A stretch of 60,062 bases of DNA from Clostridia bacterium (lineage in GTDB: Bacteria; Bacillota; Clostridia; Oscillospirales; CAG-272). Location of the stretch: assembly GCA_017466685.1 (NCBI GenBank), contig JAFTTS010000103.1:1-60062 (forward strand), given 5' to 3'. Within the stretch, counting starts at the first letter, position 1. Every line of letters starts with the position of its first letter. The notes under the pieces were generated by a model, which had not been told where the DNA came from, ran no database searches, and saw only the letters and a list, made by a program, of their open reading frames with translations. The translations under genes were made by a program, and so were the position numbers. Below, piece by piece: positions 45,493-54,918 of the stretch.

Positions 45493-46151
45493 GGTTCTGT
45501 GCTCATTGCGGCGTAAAGCTTGCAAACGATAATCCGAAATGTCCGCTTTGTGACATGGATACCGAAAAGATCGACGATGAGTTTTCGCTCGATTACCCGT
45601 ATATCAAAAGCCGTTTCACTCGCGGACTGCTTATCAGGCTGATCAGCTTTATGGCAGTTGTTTTTGCGTCGGCGAGCTTCATGATCGATCATCTTGTTCC
45701 GACGGGGAGTCCGTGGGCGCTAATAACGATTGCTGCTATTGTGTACGTCTGGATAAGCGCGATGAATCTTCTGCGACATACGCCAAATCCTGCGTCGATT
45801 GCGCTTTGTCAGCTCTTTTGTATCGGCGGACTTGTGTTTTTTATTGATTTCTTCACGGGATTTTACCGTTGGTCGGTGAATTTTGTGATTCCCTTTCTTA
45901 TCATCGGTGCGGCAATTGCAACGACGCTTATGATAGCTATACGTCCCATGAAATACCGTGCATTTACGATCTATCAGTTTGTAATTGCGGCTCTCGGAGT
46001 TTTATCGGTGCTTTTATGGGTGTTCGGATGGTCAGAGATCGAGTGGCCTGTTGTTACGGCGGCGGGCGTATCGATACTTTGCTTTTTGGCGATGCTGGTG
46101 TTCTCTTACCGCAGGACACAGCATGAGCTTAAAAAGCGGTTTCATGTGTAA
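45489..46151 (+). CDS. DUF6320 membrane protein with zinc ribbon
   Basis: A 220-aa protein: N-terminal zinc ribbon CAHCG...CPLCD (residues 4-21), then about six transmembrane helices. This combination is the DUF6320 family, commonly encoded next to the condensation-like acyltransferase found directly upstream (4-base overlap). Probably an integral-membrane partner of that enzyme; function unknown. Confidence 0.8.
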   Translation: MRFCAHCGVKLANDNPKCPLCDMDTEKIDDEFSLDYPYIKSRFTRGLLIRLISFMAVVFASASFMIDHLVPTGSPWALITIAAIVYVWISAMNLLRHTPNPASIALCQLFCIGGLVFFIDFFTGFYRWSVNFVIPFLIIGAAIATTLMIAIRPMKYRAFTIYQFVIAALGVLSVLLWVFGWSEIEWPVVTAAGVSILCFLAMLVFSYRRTQHELKKRFHV

Positions 46152-46176
46152 TTTTATTTAAAAGGAGAATATAAAA

Positions 46177-46659
46177 ATGGTACAAATCGAAATGGCAGAC
46201 GGCAGCATCATCAAAATCAAGCTTTATCCCGATGTTGCGCCGATCACTGTGGCAAACTTTGAAAAGCTCGTAAAGGAAGGCTTTTACGACGGACTTACCT
46301 TTCACCGCGTTATAAAAGGCTTTATGATTCAGGGCGGAGATCCCACCGGTACCGGTATGGGCGGTTCATCCGAGACAATCAAGGGTGAATTTGCATCAAA
46401 CGGTGTTACCAATAATTTAAGCCACACTCGCGGTACTGTCTCAATGGCACGCTCCATGATCAAGGACAGTGCGAGCTCGCAGTTCTTTATCGTTGAAGAG
46501 GATTCGACCTATCTTGACGGTGAGTATGCGGCTTTCGGCGTTGTTACAGAGGGTATGGGTGTTGTTGAACTCATTGCCGGCGTTGACACCGATATGCGTG
46601 ACAAGCCCGTGAAGGATGTTGTTATGGCTAAGGTGACGCTTATCCCTGACGAAGAATAA
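46177..46659 (+). CDS. Peptidyl-prolyl cis-trans isomerase, cyclophilin type
   Basis: A 160-aa cytoplasmic cyclophilin. FHRVIKGFMIQGGDPTGTG carries the catalytic arginine and the conserved FMIQGGD; SMARSMIKDSASSQFFI is the second signature. Accelerates proline isomerisation in protein folding. AAAGGAG ribosome site 25 bases after the DUF6320 stop, so possibly co-transcribed. Confidence 0.95.
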   Translation: MVQIEMADGSIIKIKLYPDVAPITVANFEKLVKEGFYDGLTFHRVIKGFMIQGGDPTGTGMGGSSETIKGEFASNGVTNNLSHTRGTVSMARSMIKDSASSQFFIVEEDSTYLDGEYAAFGVVTEGMGVVELIAGVDTDMRDKPVKDVVMAKVTLIPDEE

Positions 46660-46663
46660 TAAA

Positions 46664-46698
46664 AATCGGAGCTGTTTTTCGTGAACGGCTCCTTTTTG
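46664..46698 (+). terminator. Terminator of the cyclophilin gene
   Basis: Arms GGAGCTGTT/AACGGCTCC followed by TTTTTG. Confidence 0.85.
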
Positions 46699-46752
46699 TT
46701 CGGGTTGATGCTTCGTACTTTGCGTAAAGCTTGAAAGGCACAGTCTAATTTT

Positions 46753-46990
46753 AAGCCTCGTCCTCTGGGAGAGGTGGCGAGCGAAGCGAGTCGGAGAGGG
46801 CAAAGCGCACCGCTTCGAACTTCGCGTAATTTCGAAGGGGACAGACACCAACGCTGACGCGAAGGTTTCCGTCCCCCTCGAGCTCCCCCTCTTTCCTTTG
46901 TTACGCCCGGGTTGCGCTCAGTCGCTTCGCTCCAATTCGCTTTGATACTGTTACCGTTCGTGCCGCCACCTTACGAGGGCGGCTCTGCTC
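46753..46990. repeat. Composite intergenic repeat
   Basis: The left part (GCCTCGTCCTCTGGGAGAGG, then GGAGAGGG) resembles the repeat at 41856. The right part (GTCCCCCTCGAGCTCCCC, GCGCTCAGTCGCT, CCAATTCGCTTTGA, GTTACCGTTCGT, GGGCGGCTCTG) resembles the right arm of the palindrome at 18641-19076. An internal GGGGAC/GTCCCC hairpin joins them. With about 140 further bases to the next gene's terminator it accounts for the 508-base gap 46660-47167, in which I see no gene. Confidence 0.65.
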
Positions 46991-47128
46991 CTTGCTTCTT
47001 TACGGCAGTTAATGTTAGCCGGAGCCGTAAGCTTCGTTTCGCTTTATACACTGTCTCGCTACTCAAATCTAACTTTTCTCGCCGCAGTGCACAAGCGTTA
47101 GTGCAACAAACAACGGTATACGTTCCCA

Positions 47129-47161
47129 CAAAAAAACATCGACGATATTTCACGCCGATGC
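47129..47161 (-). terminator. Terminator of the 47168 gene
   Basis: Minus strand CATCGGCG/CGTCGATG hairpin followed by TTTTTTTG. Confidence 0.8.
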
Positions 47162-47167
47162 CTTATT

Positions 47168-47449
47168 TTATGCCTTGCGAAGCTCTGTTTCGAGCCAGAT
47201 GACTCCGTATTCAAATGCATCGTAAAGTCCTTTTTTCATATCGAACTTCACAACCTTTTTATCCTCTGTACTCTGGATCTGAACGAGTACCTGATCGGGG
47301 ACCTCCTTGTCGCCGACTTTTTTTGTTGACATTATTCCGAGAAAGAGGATGTATTTGTCATCCATATTTCCGTAGCAGATCTGATTTCCCTCGCGAACAA
47401 GCGGTTTGCCGCGATACATTATATATTTATCTTTATCGAGTATGCTCAT
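47168..47449 (-). CDS. Conserved hypothetical protein (93 aa)
   Basis: Small soluble protein: MSILDKDKYIMYRGKPLVRE at the start and FDMKKGLYDAFEYGVIWLET near the end, with a beta-rich pattern in between. No domain recognised. AGGAGG ribosome site and a terminator support a real gene. Probably a Clostridia-specific family. Confidence 0.75.
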   Translation of the reverse strand: MSILDKDKYIMYRGKPLVREGNQICYGNMDDKYILFLGIMSTKKVGDKEVPDQVLVQIQSTEDKKVVKFDMKKGLYDAFEYGVIWLETELRKA

Positions 47450-47584
47450 CGTCGTTCCTCCTGTATGATATAATTACTACATAAATTTTAGCATATTTTT
47501 TCAGTTAATTATACATATAAATTGTAAATTATATTAATAAAATTAAAATTTACGGCTTAATTTTTCCTCTTTTGCATATAATGA

Positions 47585-47613
47585 TTGACAATGTACGTAT
47601 TTTGGAGTATAAT
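47585..47613 (+). promoter_or_regulatory. Promoter of the DUF3048 lipoprotein gene
   Basis: TTGACA, 17 bases, TATAAT, 46 bases before the ATG; consensus boxes. Confidence 0.8.
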
Positions 47614-47659
47614 ATTTAGGTAAAGATTTTTTGAAAATACACTTTTTGTGAGGTACAAA

Positions 47660-48826
47660 ATGAAATCGAATAAAATAAAAAATATACTTTGCTTTATGCT
47701 CCTTTCGCAAATGCTCCTGGCTGCATCCTGCGGTGAGGCAGAGACCGGAAATGATACCGAGGCATCGGATAACGGGCCGTTTGACGTTGTGACCGTTGCT
47801 CCTCCGGAAACCTCTGAAACAACTGCCGAACCCGAGACAGAGCCCGAGCCGGAAACGACCGAAGCTCCCGATCTTAATGAACCGGAAATAATCAATCCGC
47901 TGACCGGTCTTGAAGCCGAGGTCGACTACGAAAACCGCCGTCCGCTTGCGATCATGATAAATAACATCAAGGTTGCAACGCCACAAGAGGGTATTTCGTA
48001 TGCGGATATCATGTATGAATGTATCGTTGAGGGCGGTCAGACACGTCTTATGATGGTAGTTTCCGATTACGAGAACCTGCCCGTTGTCGGCTCGGTACGT
48101 TCGTCTCGTGAATATTATCTCGATTTCGCCGCAAATCACAATGCGATCTATATGCACGCAGGCGGAAGTACGCAGGCGTATAGGGAAATCCGTGATCGCG
48201 GCGTCAACAATCTCGACGGTGTTAACGATAATGCGATCTCCTATAAATGCTTCTACCGTGACAGCTGGAGAATGAGCAACATGGGTTATGAGCACAGTCT
48301 TATGACAACAGGTGAAAAGATCGTTGCCGGACTTGAATATAAGAAATACAACACCGAGCTTGCAGAGGATTTCGATTCTCCGCTCGATTTTGTTCCTTAC
48401 GATTCTCCCCGTGTTCCCGAGGGCGGAGATGCATCTTATCTCAAGGTTGTTTATTCCTATTCGCATCAGCCTTATTTTGAATACAACGCGGCAGAGGGTG
48501 TTTACTACCGCTTCCAGTTCCTCGGCGACAAGCACATGGACAACACCGCCGGAGTGCAGATCTCGTTTGACAATATAATCGTCCTCTATTGCCCGACCGT
48601 AAGCACAAATGATTCATACAATCACATGGACGTTACAACAACCGGAAGCGGCGAGGGATATTACCTCTACGGCGGAAAATATGAGAAGATCACCTGGGAA
48701 AAGGCAACCGAAGATACTCCCGTCAAGCTTTACAGTGAAGCAGGCGAGGAGCTTCGCGTAAACCGCGGAAAAACCTTCTTCCAGATCTGCACCGAAGCTA
48801 TGAAGGAAAGCACCGAGATTCGCTGA
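47660..48826 (+). CDS. DUF3048 (YerB-like) lipoprotein
   Basis: A 388-aa exported lipoprotein. The signal peptide ends in the lipobox LAASC; a Thr/Glu/Pro-rich linker precedes the DUF3048 domain, recognised from NPLTGLEAEVDYENRRPLAI and GSVRSSREYYLDFA. B. subtilis YerB is the best-known relative; a cell-envelope role is assumed. ATG 47660 is preceded by GAGG at six bases; a GTG at 47648 is in frame but overlaps that site. Confidence 0.88.
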   Translation: MKSNKIKNILCFMLLSQMLLAASCGEAETGNDTEASDNGPFDVVTVAPPETSETTAEPETEPEPETTEAPDLNEPEIINPLTGLEAEVDYENRRPLAIMINNIKVATPQEGISYADIMYECIVEGGQTRLMMVVSDYENLPVVGSVRSSREYYLDFAANHNAIYMHAGGSTQAYREIRDRGVNNLDGVNDNAISYKCFYRDSWRMSNMGYEHSLMTTGEKIVAGLEYKKYNTELAEDFDSPLDFVPYDSPRVPEGGDASYLKVVYSYSHQPYFEYNAAEGVYYRFQFLGDKHMDNTAGVQISFDNIIVLYCPTVSTNDSYNHMDVTTTGSGEGYYLYGGKYEKITWEKATEDTPVKLYSEAGEELRVNRGKTFFQICTEAMKESTEIR

Positions 48827-48831
48827 GCGGT

Positions 48832-50265
48832 TTATCGTTTCGACTTATCATGTGTGCGAAGTCGTTCGCGGACAAGGTGACGCTTTAAAACCTTGGCGTT
48901 AAACGGAATCAGCGGATAGAGATAGTTGCGCTTGCCGTTTACGGTCTTGTTGCAGGCGGCGAGGGTTACAATCAGGACGATTCCGAGTATATAACCGATA
49001 AGTCCGCCTATCGCGGTTGTGGTCAGGAGCAGAATACGCATGAATTTGAACGCGTAACCGAGCTCATAACTTGACTGCGAGAAGTTCGCGATCGCCACAA
49101 ACGCCATATATACGATCACCTCGGGGACAAACCATCCGATCTGTACCGCGAAATCGCCGAGTATCAGTCCGCCGACCACTCCGAAGGTGCTGTTTAATGA
49201 GTTCGGCGTGTTCATTGAGGCAAGCTTGAGTCCGTCGAGTGCCAGCTCCACTATATAAAGCTGCAAAAGGATCGGCATATTACATTCCATGTCAACAAGG
49301 ATGAAATTAAGCCATTCGGGAATCCATTCAACATGGGTGATGAGCAGATACCACGTCGGAGTTAAAAGAAGCGTCAGCGCAAAGACGAGATAACGTAAAA
49401 TTCGCAGATATGAGCCTGTGAATGGTGGAAGATAATAGTCGTTTGTGTCCTCCATGAAATCAAGCAGGCAGGTTGGGAGTATCATTGCTTCGGGAGAGGT
49501 GTCCGTCAGGATTATAACGCTTCCCTCAAGCAGATGTGCGGCGGCATTGTCGGGACGCTCCGTATAACGGAATTTTGGGAAAGGATCGTACCATCCCTGG
49601 TGCAGCAGACATTCCGCAAGGCTTTGCTGCCCGAGAGTCAATGCGTCTGCTTTTACCGACTTTATTTTAGCAATCAATTCTTTAACATATTCCGAATCCG
49701 CTTTGCCGTCTATATACGAAACAACGACATCGGTTTTCGAGATTTCACCGAGAGTGATACGCTCAAACGTCAGCCTCGGATCGCGTATACGGCGGCGGAT
49801 GAGCGTGGAATTTTGTTTTATTGTTTCGGTGAAGCTGTCGTGTGCGCCGCGAAGTACACGGTCATTTTCCGATTGACTCACGCTTCGCATCGGATAGATC
49901 CTGGTGTCGATCGTTATGCCGACCGAGTCGATGGAGTCTATGATTATTCCGACTGTACCGCTCATGACGGCGTATATGAACTGATCGAGGTCACGCTGTA
50001 CTGTTGCCTCTGTGTGCGGCATATGACGTGCGGCGAAATTTTCGGCATCGTTTATTGTATTGATCTCGGGAAGCTCCGCGAGATATATGAAAAGACGGTC
50101 AAGCACTGCGCTGTTGGCAAAGCCGTCTATGAAATAAAACTTCGCTCTGTGTCCCGCAAAGATACGTTCACGTCCGACAAAATCGTAATTTTTACCGATT
50201 CCGAACACCGAGTCGAGATATGCGGCATTTTCTTTGTATGTGGATTTGAAATTTTGCTTCGACAT
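48832..50265 (-). CDS. Spore germination protein, GerA family (SpoVAF-like)
   Basis: A 477-aa membrane protein. The soluble N-terminal GerA domain runs to about residue 280 (FERITLGEISKTDVVVSYID); four to five transmembrane helices follow (YLRILRYLVFALTLLLTP onward), including the conserved PNSLNSTFGVVGGLILGD. Resembles SpoVAF more than nutrient-receptor A subunits because no GerB/GerC genes adjoin. Shows the organism forms spores. Single gene, convergent with the DUF3048 gene 5 bases away. Confidence 0.88.
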   Translation of the reverse strand: MSKQNFKSTYKENAAYLDSVFGIGKNYDFVGRERIFAGHRAKFYFIDGFANSAVLDRLFIYLAELPEINTINDAENFAARHMPHTEATVQRDLDQFIYAVMSGTVGIIIDSIDSVGITIDTRIYPMRSVSQSENDRVLRGAHDSFTETIKQNSTLIRRRIRDPRLTFERITLGEISKTDVVVSYIDGKADSEYVKELIAKIKSVKADALTLGQQSLAECLLHQGWYDPFPKFRYTERPDNAAAHLLEGSVIILTDTSPEAMILPTCLLDFMEDTNDYYLPPFTGSYLRILRYLVFALTLLLTPTWYLLITHVEWIPEWLNFILVDMECNMPILLQLYIVELALDGLKLASMNTPNSLNSTFGVVGGLILGDFAVQIGWFVPEVIVYMAFVAIANFSQSSYELGYAFKFMRILLLTTTAIGGLIGYILGIVLIVTLAACNKTVNGKRNYLYPLIPFNAKVLKRHLVRERLRTHDKSKR

Positions 50266-50322
50266 TTTTTCGCTCCGGATTTTTTCTTTATGAGTTTATT
50301 ATTATCCACATACGGAAGAAAC

Positions 50323-50883
50323 TTACATACCAAAATACTCCAATATGCCGTTGTATATTCCGAGTGCAAAAAGCTCGGGCTGTTCAGACATCAGTGCCGC
50401 GTCGTTCGGATTGGTGATATATCCCATCTCGATAAGTGCGGCAGGCATCCCGGTGCGACGGAGAACATAAAGAGACGGACGGGCAAATGTGCCACGGTTA
50501 TTAAGTCCCGTAATGAGCGAAAGCTGTTCGACAACATCCTCTCCAAGACGGAAGCCGTCACTGCCGACGCGGTATGCATATGCTTCGACGCCCGTTGCGG
50601 ATGGGTTTGTATATGCGTTTGTGTGCAGGCTTAAAAAAATGTCAGCTCCCCATTCGTTTGCTTCACGTACACGCTGTGAGAGACTCGAAGCGTTTGACGT
50701 GCCGATCTGTTCGGTTGGCGAATTACGTGAAAGACGTGCTTCGAAATCGGGATTGTTATTTAAAAGTCCTGCGAGGATGGTGCCGATCTCATAGGTTATG
50801 TCCTGTTCGCGCAGACCGTTTCCTTCCGCTCCTGCGTTGGGGTTTTGCGGATTGTGTCCCTGATCTATAAATACCTTTGGCAT
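50323..50883 (-). CDS. N-acetylmuramoyl-L-alanine amidase (Amidase_3)
   Basis: A 186-aa zinc amidase cutting the bond between MurNAc and the stem peptide. Zinc ligands are visible as DQGHNP (His), GLREQD (Glu) and SLHTNA (His); the catalytic glutamate lies in ALIEMGYITN. No signal peptide, as in several sporulation- or germination-associated amidases. Start 50883 follows GGAGGT. Upstream of and in line with the spoVAF-like gene (57 bases), so possibly the same sporulation unit. Confidence 0.9.
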   Translation of the reverse strand: MPKVFIDQGHNPQNPNAGAEGNGLREQDITYEIGTILAGLLNNNPDFEARLSRNSPTEQIGTSNASSLSQRVREANEWGADIFLSLHTNAYTNPSATGVEAYAYRVGSDGFRLGEDVVEQLSLITGLNNRGTFARPSLYVLRRTGMPAALIEMGYITNPNDAALMSEQPELFALGIYNGILEYFGM

Positions 50884-50935
50884 ATGTACCTCCAAAATAT
50901 GATTTATACAGTATATTCAAAGTGAGCTTGATAAT

Positions 50936-51688
50936 ATGAAAGAAATTCAACGAATACTGAGCTTTACACGCCGTGCGGTCGATGACTACTCCATGATCGA
51001 GGACGGCGATAAAATAGGTGTCGGCGTTTCGGCAGGTAAAGACTCGCTGACGCTTTTACTTGCACTTGCCGAGCTTCGCAGATTTTATCCGAAAAAATTC
51101 AGTCTTGTCGCAATAACGGTTGACATGGGTTTTGAAGGCGTGGATTTTTCGCCGATAGCCGAGCTTTGCAGCACCATAGACGTGCCGTTTGTCATTGTTC
51201 CGACGCAGATAAGCCGTATCGTTTTTGACGTGAGAAAAGAGAAGAATCCCTGCGGACTCTGTGCAAAGATGCGCCGCGGTGCGCTTCACGATGAATGTAA
51301 ACGTCAGGGATGTAATAAGCTTGCTCTCGGTCACCATTTCGATGACGTTGTTGAGACTTTTATGCTCAATCTTTTTTACGAGGGCAGACTCGGTTCTTTC
51401 TCGCCTGTTACTTATCTTTCGCGAAAGGATCTGACGATGATACGTCCGATGATCTATGCACAGGAAAAGGACGTGCGTTATTTCGTGAACCGTCATCCGC
51501 TTCCCGTTATCGAGTCGCCTTGTCCTGCCGACAAGAACACCGAGCGTGAGTCAATGAAGCAGCTTCTTTCGTCGCTTGAGCGAAATAACAAGGGCTTGCG
51601 TCACCGTATTTTCGGCGCACTTCAACGCTCGGGCATTGACGGTTACAAGGAATCGAAGCTAACGGTTTATTCCGACGGGGAAGAATAA
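50936..51688 (+). CDS. TtcA/TilS-type PP-loop tRNA-modification ATPase
   Basis: A 250-aa N-type ATP pyrophosphatase. PP-loop is SAGKDSLTL (usual SGGKDS with Ala, about residues 32-40), followed by CGLCAKMRRGALHDE with the paired cysteines of the TtcA group and GHHFDDVVETFMLN. TtcA thiolates cytidine 32 of tRNA; Firmicutes relatives may act on other substrates. No clear downstream partner gene. Divergent from the amidase gene. Confidence 0.85.
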   Translation: MKEIQRILSFTRRAVDDYSMIEDGDKIGVGVSAGKDSLTLLLALAELRRFYPKKFSLVAITVDMGFEGVDFSPIAELCSTIDVPFVIVPTQISRIVFDVRKEKNPCGLCAKMRRGALHDECKRQGCNKLALGHHFDDVVETFMLNLFYEGRLGSFSPVTYLSRKDLTMIRPMIYAQEKDVRYFVNRHPLPVIESPCPADKNTERESMKQLLSSLERNNKGLRHRIFGALQRSGIDGYKESKLTVYSDGEE

Positions 51689-51807
51689 TTTCCGTTTTAT
51701 AGAGGAATTTACCGTTTACCCCTTTATTTTTGCGTTTTTTTGTGATATAATATAACGATTGATATTTAAACTCCAAAACAAAAAATCTATCCGACAGGAG
51801 AAACATC

Positions 51808-53649
51808 ATGTGTGGATTTGTGGGCTTTTCCGGAAAGCTCGAAAATAAAAAAGAAATACTTAATAAAATGATGGGACGCATTATTCATCGCGGTCCCGAT
51901 TCCGAGGGCGAATTTATCTCTGACGAGGTCGCGCTCGGCTTTCGGCGTTTATCGATAATCGACCTTGGCGGCGGTTCACAGCCTATATACAACGAGGACG
52001 GAAGTATAGTTATCGTTTATAACGGCGAGACTTATAACTTTATGGAGCTTCGCGAGGAGTTAACTAAAGACGGTCACGTTTTCAAAACCGACACGGATAC
52101 CGAAGTGCTCGTTCACGGTTACGAAAAATGGGGTGACAAGCTCGCCGAGCATCTTCGCGGAATGTATGCGTTCGTTATTTACGATATGAAAAAGGGTATC
52201 CTTTACGGTGCACGTGATATTTTCGGTATCAAGCCGTTTTATTATTACCGCACCGAGGATGGCGACTATATCTTCGGCTCGGAAATAAAGGCGTTTCTTG
52301 AGCATCCGAAGTTCCAAAAGAAGCTCAACAAAAAGGCGCTTCGTCCCTATCTTACATTTCAGTATTCCTCACTTGATGAAACCTTCTTCGAGGGCGTTTA
52401 CAAGCTTCCTCCGGCACACAGCTTTACCTTGAAGCTTGGCGGTGATGATGTCATTGAGACCGCACGTTATTGGGATGCTGATTTCACAGAGGTTTCGGGC
52501 GATTTTGAGCGTTACGTTGACGAAATTGACCGCGCTGTACACGAATCTGTTGAGGCGCACCGTATCAGCGATGTTAAGGTAGGCTCGTTCCTGTCGGGCG
52601 GTGTTGATTCGAGCTATATCACCGCTTGTCTCATGCCCGATAAGACCTTTTCCGTCGGCTTTGATTACGATAAGTTCAACGAGACCGATTATGCAAAGGA
52701 GCTCTCGGACAAGCTCGGTATCGAAAATTACCGCAAGCTGATTACTGCAGACGAGTGTTTTGACAATCTCTCGGATATACAATACTACATGGACGAGCCG
52801 CAGTCGAACCCCTCATGTCTGCCGCTTTATTTCCTTGCAAGACTCGCAAAGGAGCACGTAACGGTCGTACTTTCAGGCGAGGGTGCAGACGAGATCTACG
52901 CAGGATACGAATGGTATGACGAAGCCGGCGTTATGAAAAAATACAAGCGTTTGCCGAAGTTCATACGTGTCGCGGCGGCGGCGCTTGCGAAGAAGTTACC
53001 CTATTTCAAGGGGCATGATCTTATTATAAAGTCAAGCGGAAACCCCGAGGATTATTTCATCGGTCAGGCGATGGTCTGGGATGAAAAGGATGCCGTCCGT
53101 GTGCTCACTCCCGAATACCGTGTCGGTCCGTCCGTCAAAGAGGTCACAGCTCCGATATATGCGAGAGTCAAGGGCAAGAGTGAGCTTGATAAAAAGCAGT
53201 ATCTTGATCTTAATCTCTGGCTGCCGGGTGATATACTTTTGAAGGCCGACAAAATGAGCATGGCAAGCTCGCTTGAGCTCCGTGTTCCGTTCCTTGACAA
53301 AAAGGTTATGGAGCAGGCACAGGCACTGCCGCATGAATACAAGATCAACGGCAAAAACACGAAATACATCTTCCGTAAGGCTGCTAACCGTACTCTCCCC
53401 GATGAATGGGCAGACCGCAAGAAAATGGGATTTCCCGTTCCGATACGGTATTGGCTTGCTGAGGATAAATATTATAATCTTGTCAAGGCTGAATTTACGA
53501 GCGACGAGGCAAAGGAATTTTTCGACACGGGAAAGCTTATTGCACTGCTTGATGAACACAAATCGGGTAAGGCAAACAACGGTCGCCGTATCTGGACGGT
53601 TTACGTTTTCTTAACCTGGTATCGTCGTTTCTTTGTAAACGAAGCATGA
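51808..53649 (+). CDS. asnB: Glutamine-hydrolysing asparagine synthetase (AsnB/AsnH type)
   Basis: A 613-aa enzyme. The N-terminal class II glutamine amidotransferase begins with nucleophile Cys2 (MCGFVGFSG) and keeps IIHRGPDSEG; the C-terminal ATP-binding synthetase domain has SGGVDSSYITA (about residue 263) and SGEGADEIYAGYEW. It transfers amide nitrogen from glutamine to aspartate. The next gene is a D-Asp-ligase-like ATP-grasp protein 33 bases downstream, then a racemase and murE, so cell-wall D-Asp amidation (as proposed for lactococcal AsnH) is possible instead of, or besides, free asparagine synthesis. Confidence 0.92.
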   Translation: MCGFVGFSGKLENKKEILNKMMGRIIHRGPDSEGEFISDEVALGFRRLSIIDLGGGSQPIYNEDGSIVIVYNGETYNFMELREELTKDGHVFKTDTDTEVLVHGYEKWGDKLAEHLRGMYAFVIYDMKKGILYGARDIFGIKPFYYYRTEDGDYIFGSEIKAFLEHPKFQKKLNKKALRPYLTFQYSSLDETFFEGVYKLPPAHSFTLKLGGDDVIETARYWDADFTEVSGDFERYVDEIDRAVHESVEAHRISDVKVGSFLSGGVDSSYITACLMPDKTFSVGFDYDKFNETDYAKELSDKLGIENYRKLITADECFDNLSDIQYYMDEPQSNPSCLPLYFLARLAKEHVTVVLSGEGADEIYAGYEWYDEAGVMKKYKRLPKFIRVAAAALAKKLPYFKGHDLIIKSSGNPEDYFIGQAMVWDEKDAVRVLTPEYRVGPSVKEVTAPIYARVKGKSELDKKQYLDLNLWLPGDILLKADKMSMASSLELRVPFLDKKVMEQAQALPHEYKINGKNTKYIFRKAANRTLPDEWADRKKMGFPVPIRYWLAEDKYYNLVKAEFTSDEAKEFFDTGKLIALLDEHKSGKANNGRRIWTVYVFLTWYRRFFVNEA

Positions 53650-53682
53650 TTTCAGAATTTACGACATAGTATAGAGGTAAAA

Positions 53683-54918
53683 ATGGAAAGTCAAAATATA
53701 ATTCCCGTACTGCTCGGCGCGGATCTTAACTGTTATAACGTCGCACGTGCATTTCACGAGGAATACGGAGTCAAATCGTATGCGTTCGGACGCTATGCGA
53801 TAGGTGCGTCAAATTATACACGTATCATAAAATTCACCGCAGTCGAAAAGCTTGATGAGCCTGACGTGATGATTGAAACTCTCCTTAAATTCGCAGATGA
53901 GCATGAGGGTGCAACTCTTATTGCGTTCGGCTGTACGGACGATTACGCTGATATGCTCATTCACCACGGAGATCGTTTGCGTCCGCGTTACATTGTTCCG
54001 TATATCGGACCGGAGCTTTTCGAGCGTCTTGCTTATAAGGCGAATTTCTATGAGGACTGTGACCGTCACGGTATTCTTTATCCGAAAACTGCGATAGTAA
54101 CTCGTGAAACCGAGCTTGACACCTCGCTTGATGAATCGGTGCTTGGATTTAACTATCCTATCATAGTTAAGCCCTCTGCGAGTGCGCCCTATTGGAAGCA
54201 TCCTTTTGATGGAATGAAAAAGGTATATACGGCATCGAGTGCGCTTGAGGCGAAGATTATCATCGAGCGAATCTATGAGGCAGGATATCCCGAGAAGATA
54301 ATACTCCAGGACATGATTCCCGGCGATGACTCCAATATGCGTGTTCTGACCGCGTATTCGGACAAAAACGGTAAGGTTAAAATGATGTGTCTCGGTCACG
54401 TTCTGCTTGAGGAGCATACGCCGAAGGGACTCGGAAACCACTGCGCGATAATAACCGAGCTTGATCGTCCCTTGATGGAAAAGTTTAAGGCTTATCTTGA
54501 GGAGATCGGCTTTGTCGGTTATTCGAATTTTGATATCAAGTATGATGAGCGTGACGGTACATTCCGTGCGTTTGAGATAAATCTCCGTCTCGGACGCAGT
54601 AACAATTACGTTACAAGTGCAGGCTGCAACGTCGCACGTTACATTGTCGATGACCTTGTTTTGAATAAAGATCTCGGCGAGACCTATTACTGCGACAATG
54701 AGGTTCTCTGGCACAGTATTCCCAAGGGTGTCGTTTACGAATACTGTCGTGACGCCGAATCGGTGAAGCGTGCAAAGGCTCTTGCAAAGGCGAAAAAGGC
54801 ACACGCATCTCTTTGGTACAGACCTGACACGTTCATGAATCCGCGCCGTGTATTCTTCCTTTTGATGCATGGCTACAATCATTACGGAAAGTTTAAAAAA
54901 TATTATGGAAAAGAGTAA
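53683..54918 (+). CDS. ATP-grasp carboxylate-amine ligase, possible D-aspartate ligase
   Basis: A 411-aa ATP-grasp protein. The N-terminal IIPVLLGADLNCYNVARAFH resembles the Aslfm-type D-aspartate ligase group; the ATP-grasp core has PIIVKPSASAPYWKHPF, an adenine-pocket ILQDMIPGDDSNM, and metal ligands in AFEINLRLGRSNNYV. In Enterococcus faecium such a ligase attaches D-Asp to the stem-peptide lysine, with its gene beside an aspartate racemase, as here (the next gene overlaps by 14 bases). Substrate is inferred from context; other amino-acid ligases share the fold. Confidence 0.75.
   Translation: MESQNIIPVLLGADLNCYNVARAFHEEYGVKSYAFGRYAIGASNYTRIIKFTAVEKLDEPDVMIETLLKFADEHEGATLIAFGCTDDYADMLIHHGDRLRPRYIVPYIGPELFERLAYKANFYEDCDRHGILYPKTAIVTRETELDTSLDESVLGFNYPIIVKPSASAPYWKHPFDGMKKVYTASSALEAKIIIERIYEAGYPEKIILQDMIPGDDSNMRVLTAYSDKNGKVKMMCLGHVLLEEHTPKGLGNHCAIITELDRPLMEKFKAYLEEIGFVGYSNFDIKYDERDGTFRAFEINLRLGRSNNYVTSAGCNVARYIVDDLVLNKDLGETYYCDNEVLWHSIPKGVVYEYCRDAESVKRAKALAKAKKAHASLWYRPDTFMNPRRVFFLLMHGYNHYGKFKKYYGKE

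Noticed and set aside
47543..48535. 330-codon minus-strand frame opposite the DUF3048 gene
   Set aside because: Antisense shadow; the plus-strand frame has promoter, ribosome site, lipobox and family signatures.
49534..50634. 366-codon plus-strand frame opposite spoVAF and the amidase
   Set aside because: Spans two genes on the other strand and has no family resemblance or ribosome site.
53809..54882. 357-codon minus-strand frame opposite the ATP-grasp ligase
   Set aside because: Exact shadow of the ligase and racemase junction; composition is that of an antisense frame and the plus-strand protein has clear family motifs.
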